Positions 15,301-28,700 of a DNA stretch of 64,000 bases are shown here, in pieces. The notes beneath the pieces are model-generated. The model was not told where the DNA came from. It did no database searches and worked only from the letters and a program-made list of their open reading frames with translations. Position numbers and translations under genes: made by a program. Each line of letters starts with the position of its first letter. Positions within the stretch are counted from its first letter, which is position 1. The stretch is from positions 6,741,001 through 6,805,000 of the forward strand of contig CM061105.1 of NCBI GenBank assembly GCA_030770545.1, written 5' to 3'. This DNA comes from Macropodus opercularis. Lineage: Eukaryota; Chordata; Actinopteri; Anabantiformes; Osphronemidae.

Positions 15301-15738
15301 GCCCAACCTGCTGCTTTCATCTTCCTATTCCCTAATGTGTCTCTTCTTCCTCCACCCTTTGCCTCCTTCACATGCTCTGTGGTCGCTTCTTTGTCTCTCC
15401 ATTCCAAAGCACACACAGGAACCACTGGCTCTGGTTACACTGACCCACTGGACTGAATTGTCATAACACAGCACGGAGATAACGCATATGCACACTATGA
15501 ATATACACAACTCAAACTAACATTATTCATGTGTGTCTCAGTGCGAGCAGCTTTTTATATGAGCACTGGTGAATATGGCAGTTACAGTGTCTTCCTACCA
15601 GGTCTGTGGGTGCTGTGTGATTAATTTTTTTCTTTGCTTCTCCCATAGTCATGGACACATAACATATACAAGGAGAAGGAGTTCCTCCGCAAACTGGTGA
15701 AAGCCAAAGTTATCACAGACTTGACCAACGGTATCTGA
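3329..15738 (+). CDS. st3gal3: ST3 beta-galactoside alpha-2,3-sialyltransferase 3, C-terminal part (six coding exons)
   Basis: Golgi type II membrane enzyme that transfers sialic acid from CMP-Neu5Ac to the 3-position of terminal galactose on N- and O-glycans. Coding exons: 3329-3392, 3481-3576, 3665-3848, 12014-12160, 13517-13663, 15649-15738, all with GT..AG borders and matching phases; 241 residues are visible. Sialylmotif L is in exons 2-3 (RCIIVGNGG through DVGTKTTMRITYPEGA). Motif S is in exon 5 (PTLGTVAITMALHNCDEVAVAGFGYD, split here as two halves: PTLGTVAITMALH and NCDEVAVAGFGYD). Motif III is HYYE and motif VS is HNIYKE. The C-terminus KAKVITDLTNGI matches the family end. The human protein is about 375 residues, so roughly 130 N-terminal residues (cytoplasmic tail, membrane anchor, stem) are off the left edge. 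A teleost a/b paralogue cannot be assigned from this part alone. Confidence 0.96.
3849..12013 (+). other. st3gal3 intron of 8.2 kb
   Basis: Lies between the motif L exon ending FKDG and the exon starting RVTEGFW, both at phase 0. The donor is GTGAGA and the acceptor follows TGTACTTCAG. It holds a T-rich run near 10722-10749 and an A-rich run at 11394-11409. Open frames of up to 156 codons (9864-10334) have no recognisable domain and I regard them as chance. No RNA gene was recognised. Confidence 0.85.
12161..13516 (+). other. st3gal3 intron with a strong inverted repeat
   Basis: Phase-0 intron with donor GTAAGA and acceptor TACTGCAG. It holds an imperfect 69-nt inverted repeat at 13069-13137, listed separately. 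Open frames on either strand (for example 12402-12845 minus) look like chance. Confidence 0.85.
13069..13137. repeat. Inverted repeat / potential hairpin in st3gal3 intron
   Basis: A 14-bp outer stem (13069-13082 with 13124-13137, one G:T wobble) and an 11-bp inner stem (13087-13097 with 13106-13116) are separated by a 4/7-nt internal loop and closed by an 8-nt loop. The size is close to that of a short pre-miRNA or a small transposon remnant. The inner stem is GT/CA-rich, so simple-sequence origin is possible. I do not recognise a known microRNA in it. Confidence 0.6.
13664..15648 (+). other. st3gal3 last intron
   Basis: Phase-0 intron with donor GTGAGC and acceptor CTCCCATAG. No supported gene or RNA lies inside it. 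Poly-A and poly-T runs occur near 14512 and 15021. Confidence 0.85.
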
Positions 15739-18073
15739 GTTTACACCCACCCACAGTCTCCGTCTGCCTTTATCAATGGACTGCGAACCAGGGAGCGAGG
15801 AAATGGAGGAACCTGGGGAGGAGCCTGGAATCCGTGTGGCCTGCACACTGCCCGGAGTTTTTGTATCAGCTGACATGATTATAAAAAAAAAAAAGAAGAA
15901 AGTGGAGAGAGATGCACATGTGCCTTCTGAACCAAAGACTCCTGCTTCAGTTAGCAGGAGGACTGGAAAGCTCCGCCGACCGCACGTTTCAACAGCTACC
16001 ACTTCAAAGTCCAGAAGATCGTACGGATAGATAGTAAAAGCAGCGGTGACATGTCGACACGCAGATGTCAGGGCTAGACTGACTGACTGAAGTCGTTGAA
16101 GAGATTCAAGACAACGTAATGAAAACAGGACTTGAGAGACTGCACAGTTGCGTATCAGCGGTGCCAAACATACCTCGTACAGAGGAGAGTTCTTCCTCTT
16201 CTCCTTTTGCTACCTGAATGTATCCACTTTACAGTATAATTAAGTGCAAGTGTAATTCGCACAGGCATTTGCACTACGTTGAGCAACGCAGGTGGGAGCG
16301 TTGGTGGGGGTGTGTTGCAGAGAGTAATTCATATTCCTGGAGCTCCCTGTGCCAGTGCATGCGTTTCCATACTGAAATCAATAAGAAGGGCTGTTTTTTA
16401 TTTTGGAGAGAGGTTTGACCTACCAAGCTGCAGCAGCACACCCCCATCACCATTTGCCTCCTTGTGTCTGTCCAGTAGCCACCTGATGCACACCTCAGTT
16501 TAGAGGCCTCCTTAAACACACACTTGAAGATAAATCCAGGAGGAGAATTTCAAAATGCCCATATGTTTGTAGTTAAAACTCTCAAACAGTTCTTAATAAG
16601 GATTTTACTTTCATATGCTCTAAATAGTTCAGATCATATGTTTTGATTATTAATTTAGTCACAGGACTTTTAAATGAACCAGCTCTGGCGGCGTCGCTGT
16701 TTGTTTCTGTTGATTTGTTCTTGCTGTGTTCATGTCATGGTACTGAATTGATCACTTCTTCAGCTGTGACACACGGCTCTCTAGCATCTCCTGCCCATGT
16801 TAAAAGCTGAACCTTAAATGTCGGATCTGTTTTTTGTCTTTCAGCCTCCTGTGGCTGCATTTACAGTATCTTGCTCTTTAGACAATGGCAAAATATCAGA
16901 TTGTACAATAAGGAATATATATATTTTTGTTTTTAGGTAAATTTAATTATTTATTTTGTTATAAAGTCCCTACATTCTAATCACAGGCAGGCCTGCTCTC
17001 TCACTTTGTTGTTTGGTGTTTGTTTTTAAAGTCTGTTAATAGGTTTCCCAATGTATCATATCAGCGTGAAACTCCGCTTTACACAGTATGATGGTGCATT
17101 ATAAAACCTGCCTTGCCAAAGCAGTCCTGTTTTTAAACTTAATCAAATGTCAGCTGAATCGCTGCTGTGGTGACATCTGCTAACTCCCGCTTAGTTTCCA
17201 CAGACCTTGTGGGACCGTGCAGCTGCATCTTGTATTGAAACGCTAGTTTCGTTTTAAAACACTATCATGAGGCATGCACAGTGCCTTCCACCTCATCGCC
17301 TGGCGTCTGTAGGGAAACACGTAGGTCCAGCCCCGGGTCACGACAGGTCACTTCTCAGTTATAATATGTGTCACATCCCAACACTAGTTTTGTGTGTTTT
17401 TGCTTCTACAGGCACATGCTAGTGCTTTTTTAATGTTAGCTATTAAGTCACAGAAGAGGTAATGTTTTAATGCAACCATGGTTCCTATTCTGTCAACTTT
17501 ACAGCTGAGGAAAAGAACCTTGGTGTGATTTAGACCTGTCCTGAGTATGATTGTTTTAATAAATTGCTGGTGCCCGAATGTTAGAACTTATGAATGCATT
17601 AGTTTGAAAAAGGTCCCTCCTGACCACAACAGTACCTTAAATAAAGGCAGCTCTAGATTATTTATCGCAAACAGTTTTGTATTTGTAGATTCTTTTAAAT
17701 GTACAATCCTTGAAAACCACCAGCTGCTGGGAAGACAGAAAATCAATCTACATGCTGTGGAGAAGGGTGATTAATAATGTAATGTGCAATTTCAACTCTG
17801 CAGACTAAAGCAAGCCAAACCACCAGTATGGTCCTCACAGCTTTGAGACAAAGCAGAGCCTCAGCTCGAGTGAACCTTTTTCTTCTGACGACTTTTGTGA
17901 ATGCTGGATCAGTTCGAATGGATCGGGCCAAAAGTAGCTCTGTTAAGCAACCTATTCACAACAAAACAGAATGTATTCGCAAAACCATATTTATATTTTA
18001 TTTGTTTTTTACATTTCACCGTCAGTGGGAAGTCGACGTGTTGTTTTTTTTTTATATACAGCAACTGAATAAA
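15739..18073 (+). other. st3gal3 3' UTR (end uncertain)
   Basis: Follows the TGA at 15736-15738. Candidate poly(A) signals AATAAA lie at 17558-17563, 17640-17645 and 18068-18073; sequence alone cannot decide which is used. A 172-codon open frame on the minus strand that overlaps the stop region (15649-16167) is antisense to the last exon and is not taken as a gene. Confidence 0.5.
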
Positions 18074-21000
18074 TATTTAATAATATTTACCTCCTTCATG
18101 TTTTCATTCTGTGGAACAACTGATCTGTTTTTTTCATGAATACATATTCCTGTACACTGATTTTTTACCTATATTATACCTATATTTTTGACATCTTTGG
18201 GAGAATAATTTATTTGTACTTTTGTCTTTATTAGCAGTGGCTTGTGAAGGATCAGACAAGAAGATGGAGTGTCATGCAACAAACGTCACCGTCGCTTGTC
18301 TACCGGAGTCCCCTGCATATGAGGCCACCTCATGTAGAAGCGTCAGACAAGGTATTACTGATGTACTAGTGGGTATTATTATACAGTCCGTCACTTTTTG
18401 AAGTAACAACCGTAAAAACTCACAGACAAGATGGAACTGAGGAGCTTGAAGAAGAGGATTTCCTCTGCTGCTTTGTATCGCCTACCTGCAAAGCCACAGG
18501 AAACGGTTTATCAACCCTCCATCCACCAGACTTCCTCCCTAATATACTGGTCTTTTGTCTGGTGTGTTTACGCGTGTCCCACTCTCTGTGCCTTTCCTCC
18601 CCTTACCTACTCCTCTTCTCTGCTTCCCTCAGTCTTTCTATTTGGCTGCGTGTTTACATCTCTGTGCCGTATTTTAATTCTCTTTAGCGGCTCACCTCTG
18701 TGGTGGATTTAGTTTCATTGCTGTTGCCTTCAGGGACCCATTCAAGATCTGTTACACACGTAATAAACACACGGACTGTTCAGCTGCAGTCGTGAAACTC
18801 TCGCTTTCACACGTGCACCATCACCATAAACCAGCGGAGCATTGCTAAGAGTGAATGAGGGGTGGCAGTCCAGCTGTGAGCTGGTGTGAGGTGAAAGGGG
18901 ACAAGAAGCCAAGGGCCCTTAAGGCGCTGCTGGACCGTCCCATCCTGCCGTTTATGGGGTGCCAGAAACGATTCAGCCCCCACAAGTCACGCCTCACCGG
19001 TCACCAAAACCAACCGAGCTCGGGCTATTCTTGACTGGACACATTTCCTGACCTGTGCGGGGTGGGATCGAACGCTCGTTCCCTGAAGCAGGCAGATATT
19101 TGCCACCTGGGATCTCTCCCCGAGGCAGCTGGCCCGCCGGCTGGAGGCGGCCGTCGCCGTCCGTCCAGCAGACAGAGGTATGAGCATGCCTGCACCTCTT
19201 CAGCTGGCGGGGCTTTTATTCTCTGCGACAAGTTCCCTGCCCCACCTCCTCTCACAAGGATTGGAACGGAGAGGCCACGACCTCCGGGGGCCTGAAATTT
19301 AAACCACTCGTAAAACGAGTTGGAATGAGAGGAGAAAACACCCACTCAGACACCCAGTTTTTCTGTGTTTATTTAATACTCGGTCAGCTGAGCGGAGGGA
19401 ACACAACATTCCCTTCTCCACACTGTTAGTTTACCTTTGTCTTTAAATGAGACACACCTACAGGCCTGTCATTTACCTGTGTCCCTGAAAGGAAACTAAG
19501 TGTTGTGAGTCAGAACCGTCTTGTTCTCTCAGCCTCTAAACTTCTAGTAAGCAAAGGTTGTATCTGGATCATTACTTGCATATCAACAAAGATGTTTTAT
19601 TAGAGTGACACAAACTATAAAAGGCAAACTGAGCGATTGCAAGCCTTGAATTCGATGTTTGTTCCTGTTTGTTTCTCCGTTCAGATGTGATGGAAACGGA
19701 TCACACAAACAAATGCTCAGAGGCAAGAAGCAAGTTGGAAACATCTGTAAGTCGAACAACGCTACACTCAGGATAAAAAATGACAGGAGCCTACAAATGC
19801 ACTTATGTCGCATATGGAAGAAAGGTTAAAAAACGGTGTTTATCATAGTTGTGGTTGTGACAGGATGTGTAACCCTAAAACCATCTGCACTACTACTCAC
19901 ATAGCGACGTGCTCTTTGTGAAATTTGCTTGATCTGGTTATTATTTTTCTAATTGACCAATAAATGTAGAGTCTCACAAATTTCAGAAAATGTGCCACTA
20001 AAACCTCCTTCAAAGTTCTTGGGTTTGCCTAATAAACCATCCAGCGCACGAACCAGCTGTTGTTTACCCAGCAGTGCTCACATCACCGTCACCTTCCTCA
20101 GCAGGTGGAGTTTGCCACCGAGTGGACATCATCACACGCCTTTTTTTCTTAGTGCTTACAGGGAAGTTGACATCTGAACATGAAACGCCCACCTGCTGAT
20201 GAAGCTTAATTAATTAATGGTGGAGGAATGTACCCATCTGCTCAATAACTGAGGTAAATGAAACTGAACACACTAAACTCAGGCGGTGAACACGGAAACG
20301 TTGATGCTGATACGGGTTTAAATTTATTCTTATCGTTTCTGACCCAGGCCAACGGCTCTGATGTCTAACCGTCGCCGCTCCTCACCCTCCACCCGTCTCT
20401 AATGACACCTCTAATCAAGCCATATGCTGACGCTTTGCTTTATGATTTGTTTGTACGAACTGTGATACAACAAATCTGGGGGACGGCTGCTGGAAGGCAG
20501 CTTTGAAACGCTTTGAAGTGTAAATTATTTTCTATTTGTCCACGCTATCGTCACTGGATGAGCTAATGTGGAAGCGTTTGTGCAGCTCGTTGTTTTGCTC
20601 TTCTAGCTGCAGTATGACTTCTTTTCACAAATTTGGCTTCGAGCGTATGGAAACCATCCGTTTAGCTGCCACTCACATCTGACACGTCCTTTCAGCGTCT
20701 CCAGCCAACATCCAACACACCCACCATGGATGGATCCAGAAGCTGCTAAAGCCTAGAGCAGCTGTAAGCGTGAAAACCAGTGTAACAACAATTAGGAAAC
20801 CCAGGTCTTCGCCTTGAAAAATGTCGTCATAAATGTAGTTGTTATTAATAGAAGGAAATGAAAACTTTCCCCAGGAGTCGTCATGTTTTGAAGCCATGGA
20901 CGTGTGTGTCTGTGTCTTGGAAGATAAATGTGTGTTGTGCTTTAACTGTGGGTGTTCAAACAGTGTCATGCCACAAATCCCTCTCACAAAGCCAAACAAG

Positions 21001-22299
21001 TTCTACATCATCCATCACCGTCGCACACTGTGATGGATGATGTTGACACTTTTATGAAAAGAACAAACACTTTTAAATTTGTGGATCCCTCCGCTGTACT
21101 TCTGCCACCTGCCTCCTGACTTTTACGCTGGGATTCCTTTCTGGGAAGAGTTTAGACTCTGGAGGTTGTTACCTCCGTTTTCTAAAGGGGAGCAGTGGCA
21201 TTATTTGGCAGGCGAATCAGCTGCATGAGCGTTTGAAGTGTGTTCCAAGGAGAGAAAAAGGCATGTGTTTAGAGTTTTAGGGAAAGAAGCCATAACTTGT
21301 CATATTTCAATCCTCTCCCAACAATGTCTCAACTCATAAATGATATATGCATGATGTTAGCAGGATTCTCTTGCCGTTTCTCTCTGTTCACTCAGCTCAT
21401 CCTTATTATCTGACAGCACATTCCAGCAGATCATGCACCTCAGCTGTGCGCATTGTTTCCTTGTTGGTCGCTACTATTTATAGCGCGACGGATCCTCCCT
21501 ACAGTTGTCTGTGCCTCGGCATGGAGAGTGGGCCCAGAGAAGAAAGCGAAGGAGATGTTTACCCAGCCTTTGTGCTCGGCGGGCCTCAGTGTTTGCCCTG
21601 CAGGGAGTGTCTCAGCTAGAGGGCCTTTCCGTGTGTTGGAGCATGGGTGGGTGGAGTGGGGTGGAAGGACAGAACGGGCCTAACCTGCAAGGTGGAGGTT
21701 GGAGAGGGCGGTGGTGCGTGGTTTGTGGTGCAGCGAGCAGGGGTCTGTGACAGTCTCTTAAAAAAGCCAGGGCAAGAAAAAAAAAGACACATAAAAGAGG
21801 CTGACAAATGCACGGACAGAATAAAAGCCTACAGGTGCACACATTCTGTCAGCACGTGGACGTGTTGAGTGTAACGGGTCTGCGGGGCACACTGTGGACG
21901 ATGGGCTTCAAGGGGTCACCCAACACAAGAGGCAAACGGAAAACTACAAAGACACAGAAATGAGGAGATGCCAAATCTGTCTGGTTGTCTTACTGTGGTG
22001 TCGGAGGAGTGAGGGGCCTCGTGAACGCGCGTGCACATGAGCCCGATGTGTCACAGTCCGTCCATGTCAGTCCAATATAATGAAACTCGGAACTTTTATG
22101 AGCGTAAACACTGCAGGAGAGATGTCACTTGGCTGATTCTTCCACTGGATCATTCCTAGAAATGCTCCATGACCATCCCGTATGGCTGTCACCCCCCCCC
22201 CCCCCCACCACCACCACCTCCTCCTCCTCCTCCCAGCGGAGGAACAAAAAGACATGTGAGCTATGTGAATGGGGAACAAAAATCACCGCATTTGTGTGC
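18074..22299. other. Intergenic stretch between st3gal3 and artn
   Basis: No supportable coding exon. CpG-richer patches lie at about 18900-19300 and 21480-21740 and might be regulatory. Open frames here are under 110 codons, overlap one another on both strands and show no domain. Confidence 0.6.
22192..22234. repeat. Poly-C followed by (ACC)n and (TCC)n
   Basis: A pure C run followed by CCA and CCT triplets; its complement is strongly G-rich and could form G-quadruplex-like structure. It lies just upstream of the candidate artn first exon. Confidence 0.95.
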
Positions 22300-22795
22300 G
22301 CACTGCGCTCTGGTTTCCCAGTCTGACAGGCGGAGCGGCGTGCTGTTTTTACGCATAGCCTCCAGTCCTGCGAGTCATTGTGGACGTTGTGTAGTGGTAG
22401 TGCCGCACACGCAGCAGAAGACGCAGGAGCGGCTCGCTCTCTGATAGCTTGGATACCTGAGTTAAAGTTTAAAGAGACAAAACTCAAAGCAGTGACTTGT
22501 TTGGGGACGCGGACTGTAGCTGAGTAAAGATTTGACGCATGGACATTTTTGAAGCGTATATCAGCTTTTTTTTTCCCACTTTGAACCGCACAGTCTGATC
22601 CGGTCAAGACCAGCTGATATGTAAAAGAAGACAACGACATCTTACTGTGACTATGCCCCAGATGAAGGGAACGCGCAAAGTCTCTGCCCGGACGTTTTGA
22701 GCTTGACTTTAAAGAGACGCAGAAACTTCCCGCGTTGTTATTTACACATTAACCATAGGAGCTGTTTGGAGGCAAGACTGAACAGGTTACAGGAG
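22300..22795 (+). promoter_or_regulatory. Candidate artn promoter and untranslated first exon
   Basis: This block is richer in CG dinucleotides than its surroundings and ends in a good splice donor (AGGAG then GTAAGAAG, with the exon end at 22795). The first clear artn exon (32457-32527) begins directly after a splice acceptor (CTCTCCAG), so an upstream untranslated exon must exist. This block is the best candidate I see, but other CpG-rich patches (18.9-19.3 kb, 23.45-23.7 kb) are possible. This is inference; no transcript supports it. Confidence 0.3.
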
Positions 22796-25700
22796 GTAAG
22801 AAGAGGGGAGTCATGCCTGAAAAACTGGCTTCATTTCATTAAAGGATGGTTGGACGTGAGTCAGATGATTAGCAAATTGAGGACAGATATTTTCCCACTT
22901 CTGACTGTTTGACTGTTTGTCTTTTTCCCTCGTTCACCGCTTCGCTTGGTTTATGTCACCGCAGACAACCTCCTACCTAATTAGATTTTATACAGGCGTT
23001 ACCCTGAACGCACCAGTCAGCTGTAAAGTTTATTTTCTCTAAGCTGGATCTTCCGTCTGCAAAATGTCGAACTCGATACTTTTTCATAGTTTGTTTTTTT
23101 TTTTATATAATTTTCTTGAAAACACTAAACTCCCCGTTTGGTGTTGCCAGATGAATATGACTTGTAAGACAGCGTGTTAAGCTCAGGAGGAGGCAGATGC
23201 TGATGCGACTCAATGATTTCATACAGACACATGTGCATTTGTTTGTTTCAAATTTGTTTCATACTGTTCCACACGGTCTTTGTCGTCATTATGCAACCTT
23301 TAGTGATGTTGATAATGTGACTGTGACGAGGTGGCTTCGGCAGGTTAACCCATCCACCCTCTCTGGCCTTGTTCAGGGTGCTGAAACTTGGCCGCGTAAA
23401 AGCGAGGAGGTGGCGCCTCTGGCTTTTAAGTCGAGCCTCGTTTAGATGGATTCTTCGTGTTCGCCTCCGCCTCAGAGGAGACAGCCTGCTCTAAACACTT
23501 GCAAGTTACCGTGACAGTAAGACGTGAAACATGACGCGCCGCAGCGTGTGGAGTGACAAAAACACGAGCTGCACCCAGCGGGGAAGACGCGGCTCTCCTG
23601 TCCTCACCGGTGCGCACTTGGAGCGCTGGAGTGTTGCGCACAGGGCAGCTGGTAGGGCACCTTTCATTTTCTGTCTCAATAGTGACTTGAAACAGCGGGA
23701 GGAAGAATACTGATGCATATCTTTATGTGTAAAGTCGTAGTGAAAGCAAACGTGGTCTCTTGTCTTTGTGTTTGCTGTGACAACACTGTTTGATGTTTTA
23801 TCCTTTTTGCTGAGCTCCAGCCCTCAGAGCACGCACCTGCCGGGTTTACTCTGCAGCTGGATTCAGTATTGAATTAATTGAATGTTTATTAGGTAGCGTT
23901 AGTAAAATGTAATGTACTAGGAGGAGGATTCATCTGTGTGTTCTGGGTAGTTATTGAACCGAACTTCTAGGAATCCTGGTCTGAAGTGTTTATTAGTGTT
24001 GGTGTGTATGAAACAGTGGCAGCCAGGAAGTCCTCCAGCGTGACTCTGTGGTGGGCACCAAATCTAAATATCAAAGTGTTGGCCTCACACGCAAACGCAA
24101 CCGCTTCCTTTTCCCTCCTGACCAGTGCCTCAGAGAGGATCATGAGCAGATGAAGTCTTTTAAGCTGTAGGTGTTTTGACGTGCTGGAAGTCAGGCAGTC
24201 TCAGATGAAAACTGTGTTGATTGCTTCTGCTTGAACTGTTGGCAGCGAGGCTGCTTTTCTTCCCTTGTCAAGCTACAGGTCTCATTTTGTGGTACTTTCT
24301 ATCCTGAGCTTTGCGGTTCTCAGGATTTGTTCATTGACAGATGAAGACGAAGCTGCATAACGCGTCACTGACTCACACATTTGTAATTGACCTTTCGTAC
24401 TTACCGAATGACTCAGTGACCCACTGACTCATACACTCGTGTACACAGACGATGGCAAGCCTGTGATGTTTAGAGCTTAATGTTGTTTTATCTTTTTCAT
24501 CTTCACTGTGTCTGAGAGATGTTGTACATTCTTTCTGTGTGAGAGGCTTCTGGCATCACCTGGGACATGTCACACAACCCCCCCCCCCCCCCCCCCCGCC
24601 AGGCAGCTCCCGCTAAAATCCTGTAAAATGTACAAAAACATGTCGCGAAACAAACTTGTTTTTCTTCACTCGTGTCCTTTCAGATCTCGAGTTTGTTCTC
24701 AGGCCCAACATGAGAGTATTGCCTCTGCTTGAGGCATGTCACACTCACCCGTCACGCTGCCACAGCTTTCACTTCCTCCAGTCAAAGGTCACGAGGTCGG
24801 CAGCCCTGCAGAGGGTCAGGTACCGACGGCCGGCATGTTCTCTCCACCAGCAGCCTCCTGATGTGTGGTCTGGTTTGTTTTAACTGGCTTGTGGCTTTAC
24901 GAGGCTTAGCGTGCCGTTTGTTGGTGTTATGGGTTTAACCCTTTGTTGCTCTGGTACTGTTCTGTTCTCATTATCAAATGCCAAAATAAGTTAGCGTTAT
25001 TGCCGCCACTATTTATATAAAGCATCCTCATAAATGTATCTGGAGCCATTGTGGCTGCAAACAGACTCTGACACCGTTTATCTCGCTCTGCCAGTAGTCT
25101 TCATTACTCACTAAGCTTTCGGATACAGAGCCTAATGCTTCAAATATTTCTTTTATGTATTTAATTTAAGACTGAGGCATTTTAAGGATAAAACCTTTCG
25201 CTATTATAAACTGTAACTCTGCAAGATTACATCTTTTACATCACGCTTGCCAAGGAAAACACAACATCTACCTCATCTGGCAACAAAGAGAAAAATTAGC
25301 TGGGAAAAAGTGGAAGCGATGAACTAATTCAGCCACTTTCAGGCCTCTGAAACAGTTTTGGGCCACATAGTGTCGTTTTTAAACCTAATTCTTCAGTGAC
25401 ATTTGAAACATTACATTGCTCTGTGTTGCTGGTATGACTTGCTGTTCAGTCGTGAAGTGGCATGAAGAGTCAGACACTCGCCCATACAGCTATAGATCAC
25501 TTATCTTTGAAATGTGAACCTCATACCCCAAAGAAAACAAAATCACATTTAGCTGCATTCTCACGTTCCTATGGACAAAAACATAAATCTCGTACAAAGA
25601 GAAATGTATAGACCCAGAAGTGTCTCTGACCCAGAACAGGCCTGGACCATGTCCCACTAAATTTATCACTTAAATTCATTTACTGAACGATTTACTTGTT

Positions 25701-28700
25701 ATTTTCTCACCAAGACCTGATGCATCTCACCTGACTGATAATGTGTATCTAAATAAACAGAGTAGCACAACATGTTCATGTTTGTTGTCAAGAGCAATAC
25801 ATGGAACCATTCATTCATTGTCTAAGAACATTGGTTTAAACTATTTAAATACAAATGACACACTCAACGTTTATGAACTTGTTTTTTTGGGAACTTTTTT
25901 TGCTGACCACCTTTTGACTAAATTCTCGTGATCTGACTGTAAAAGTCCAGGATTAACTTGAAATGGAAGTAGATACATGTAAAGTTTACAAACTGTAGCA
26001 AAACAAGAACAAAAACTATCAACTGAGCCTGGAAAACAGGTAGGAATGAACTTTATTTACGAACCTAAAATCGTTTTGTTGCTCTTTGCTCTCTCAACGC
26101 GTTGAAATGCAAGAAAATCATCATGGCAACAAAGTGACAGACTTAAATAGGGCAAGAAAGCGATTCAAGCAATATTCATCCATTACACAAGTGCACAAGC
26201 TTTTCAAATGAGCGATCTGTCATTTAAAGATGGATGTGTGCCCTGCGCAGAGAGCCTTGTCTTCGGCTGTGTCTCAGGCTCAGTGTAACGTTACTCTGCT
26301 TGTTTTGTCCCGGCGCTAATGGAGAGAGTGCAGTGAGAGAGATTGATTATGCAACCTGAAATGCCATAGGGCAGCTCCAATCTGGAAGTGCTTAAAGTAC
26401 GCAGCGAACCACACTGATTCCTTCTGGGCAAATTGAAGGAGGCATGATCTGACAAAAAGGAATTTCAATTTGTTAGATGTATTCTTTCAGACAAATGCTT
26501 CCCATGCTACCTCTGGTTTTTGGGCCCTTGCTTTCGGAGCGGCGGACAATCTTGTAAGTACACCAGGGAAATCATTTCGTTGTCTGATCTGAGCTGTTTT
26601 GTTTGTTGCTGAGCTCTTTGGCTTCTTTAAGTTCAAGTGGCTTAAATTGTTCAGAACAAAGCAGCAGTTAATAATATCAGAGCCGCTGATGAAACATAAA
26701 GTTAACTCCTCCTTATCATAAAATCTCCCTCTTTAAAACAAGTTTTTCTCAAAATACAGAAGAATGTTAACTGGCCCCAGACAGTGTTTGTGTCTGTGAG
26801 AGTGTTGTTTGATACAATAAGCTGTATTCTTCTGAAATTAGCGGCTCACATTCATTAATCATAATGTCTGAGGGCTGCTTTGAACTATCAGGTCAGGTCA
26901 TTAAACCCGGTCCGTCTGGGGGCGCGAGCGGGCGACACGGAAACACTTTGAAGAGCACCGGTTCACCAAGACACAGCACACACTAATAATGGCCTGTGTG
27001 TGTGTCACTGGTGGCCACAGTGCTGCTCACAGGCTCAGTGTGGGCTTAATGCGGGGAAATAACGTAAGACGGGAGCAAGGAAAGGTCACGAGGGTAGAGA
27101 TGTGGTTGGAGTTCGGTGTGTTTGTGGTTTTGTGTAAAACCAAAAAGCACCAAGAGGAGGAAAGTAAAACTGGGAGTCGTTTTGTGTTAAATGTGTATTT
27201 CTTGCCTCTTTGATCGTCGTCTTTCTTTCCTCTCGTGTGGCCTTTAAAGCGACATCATCCTCACCAACCATGAAGGTGAAATCCCACCCTCTGATCCAAC
27301 GCTGTTAAAATGTGTTCCCATTTAAGGTGAGGCTCACCCAACCACTCTCTGTGTGGCTGCCTTTTAAAACCAACTTAATCAGGCAGGAATTTGGGTTATT
27401 AGGGTCAGGGACACTGCGAAGCTGCCGAGTGAGAAACAAAGTGAAGGCGAGCGAGATGGTTGAGGACGCGGCTGTGACGCATCAGGAGGCTGTCGCTGTC
27501 TTCGTGCTCATGGAAAAAAAAAACGGGCTGAGTGCAGCAGGTGACGGTGTCCTGTCTAATTTACCTGATCGGGTCACAAGATGCTTGAAGCGCACTGCAT
27601 TGTGGGCAATTGTTTCTATGGAGGTAATTAGAGCTAACTGAGCGTTAGATGAACTTTCCAGTGACCCTGCGCGCTTAATCTTGCCGAGGTTGTTGTACGT
27701 CGTGGAAGTTACAGCTGATGTGGAAAATCCTAGAGCGGCTTCATTCCGCTTGCTGTAGTAGAAACTCATCGTTTTTTCTGTGCCAAGTTGCAGTTTATCT
27801 TAATTTAATAGTTAAGAGTTTTAACTGTTTAAAAAAAGCAGCGCGCAGGCAGTCAGACAGTAATTAAAGGTGCGTTTAAGGCACCGTCCCTGTAATGTTT
27901 GAATGTCCCTCCTGTGGGGCCTCAGTGAGGATAAGCTGTGAGGCCTGCAACTCAGAGGTAATGTGCAGGTGATGGGTGACACGTTTACGTTCTGTGAAAA
28001 CGCACCTTTTATTGGGCTCATTTTGACCTGCTGATGTCGGCGCTTTGATGATGCGCATTCACTCTCCGAGCCACCGTTGGCAACCTGAACGTGTGAGGAC
28101 TCACACACACTGACCGAAAGCACTTTGTGGATCCTATCACTAGACATATTTCTCTGCAGCTCTTGACCTCGTTGCCCATGACTAGGTCAAAAATAGTTTT
28201 CAGCTGGTGCTGACTAAAAACCTTGACAGATACAACTTGACACTATTATTTTCTGTGATGATAGTTACTGGAGCTAACGTAACGTGCAGCAGGTTCCTCA
28301 GGGCCTTCTTTTTAAATGCTACCCCAGGTTGCTCCTGTAGGTCTGTGATACTACTCAAACCTATTGAGTATCATTTTCTTGCGTTTGCGAGCACATTCAC
28401 TCCCTGCAGATTGTTCCTCTCAGCCCAGCAGAGTTCATGATCTGATCTCCGACACCTACACGCTCACATGTTGTCAGATGCTTCGACGTTGTGTTGGGGG
28501 GAAGCGCAGAGAGGCCTCGTCACCATCCTCCTCGAGGCTCGGTCGCGTCCGCACCTCTGATTAACCCGACTCACTGTCTCTGTGTCTGTGTGTGTGAGAC
28601 ATTCTGGCGAAAATTGTGGGTCTGGTGCGATTTTGTAGAAGAGAAATGATCATGAGAGAATGGACCAACACAGAGAGAGTGTGTGGCTTCGGGCGGTTTG

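Noticed and set aside
15649..16167. 172-codon minus-strand open frame overlapping the st3gal3 last exon
   Set aside because: It is antisense to a well-supported exon, includes a run of Phe from a poly-A stretch on the other strand, and has no domain.
19060..19300. Possible tRNA or alternative promoter exon in a CpG-rich patch
   Set aside because: The GGGATCGAACG string resembles a tRNA B box, but no cloverleaf or A box could be built. The patch may still be regulatory.
22125..22640. 171-codon minus-strand open frame with a Gly/Val-rich run
   Set aside because: The run comes from the poly-C/ACC/TCC tract on the other strand, and the remainder lacks any domain.
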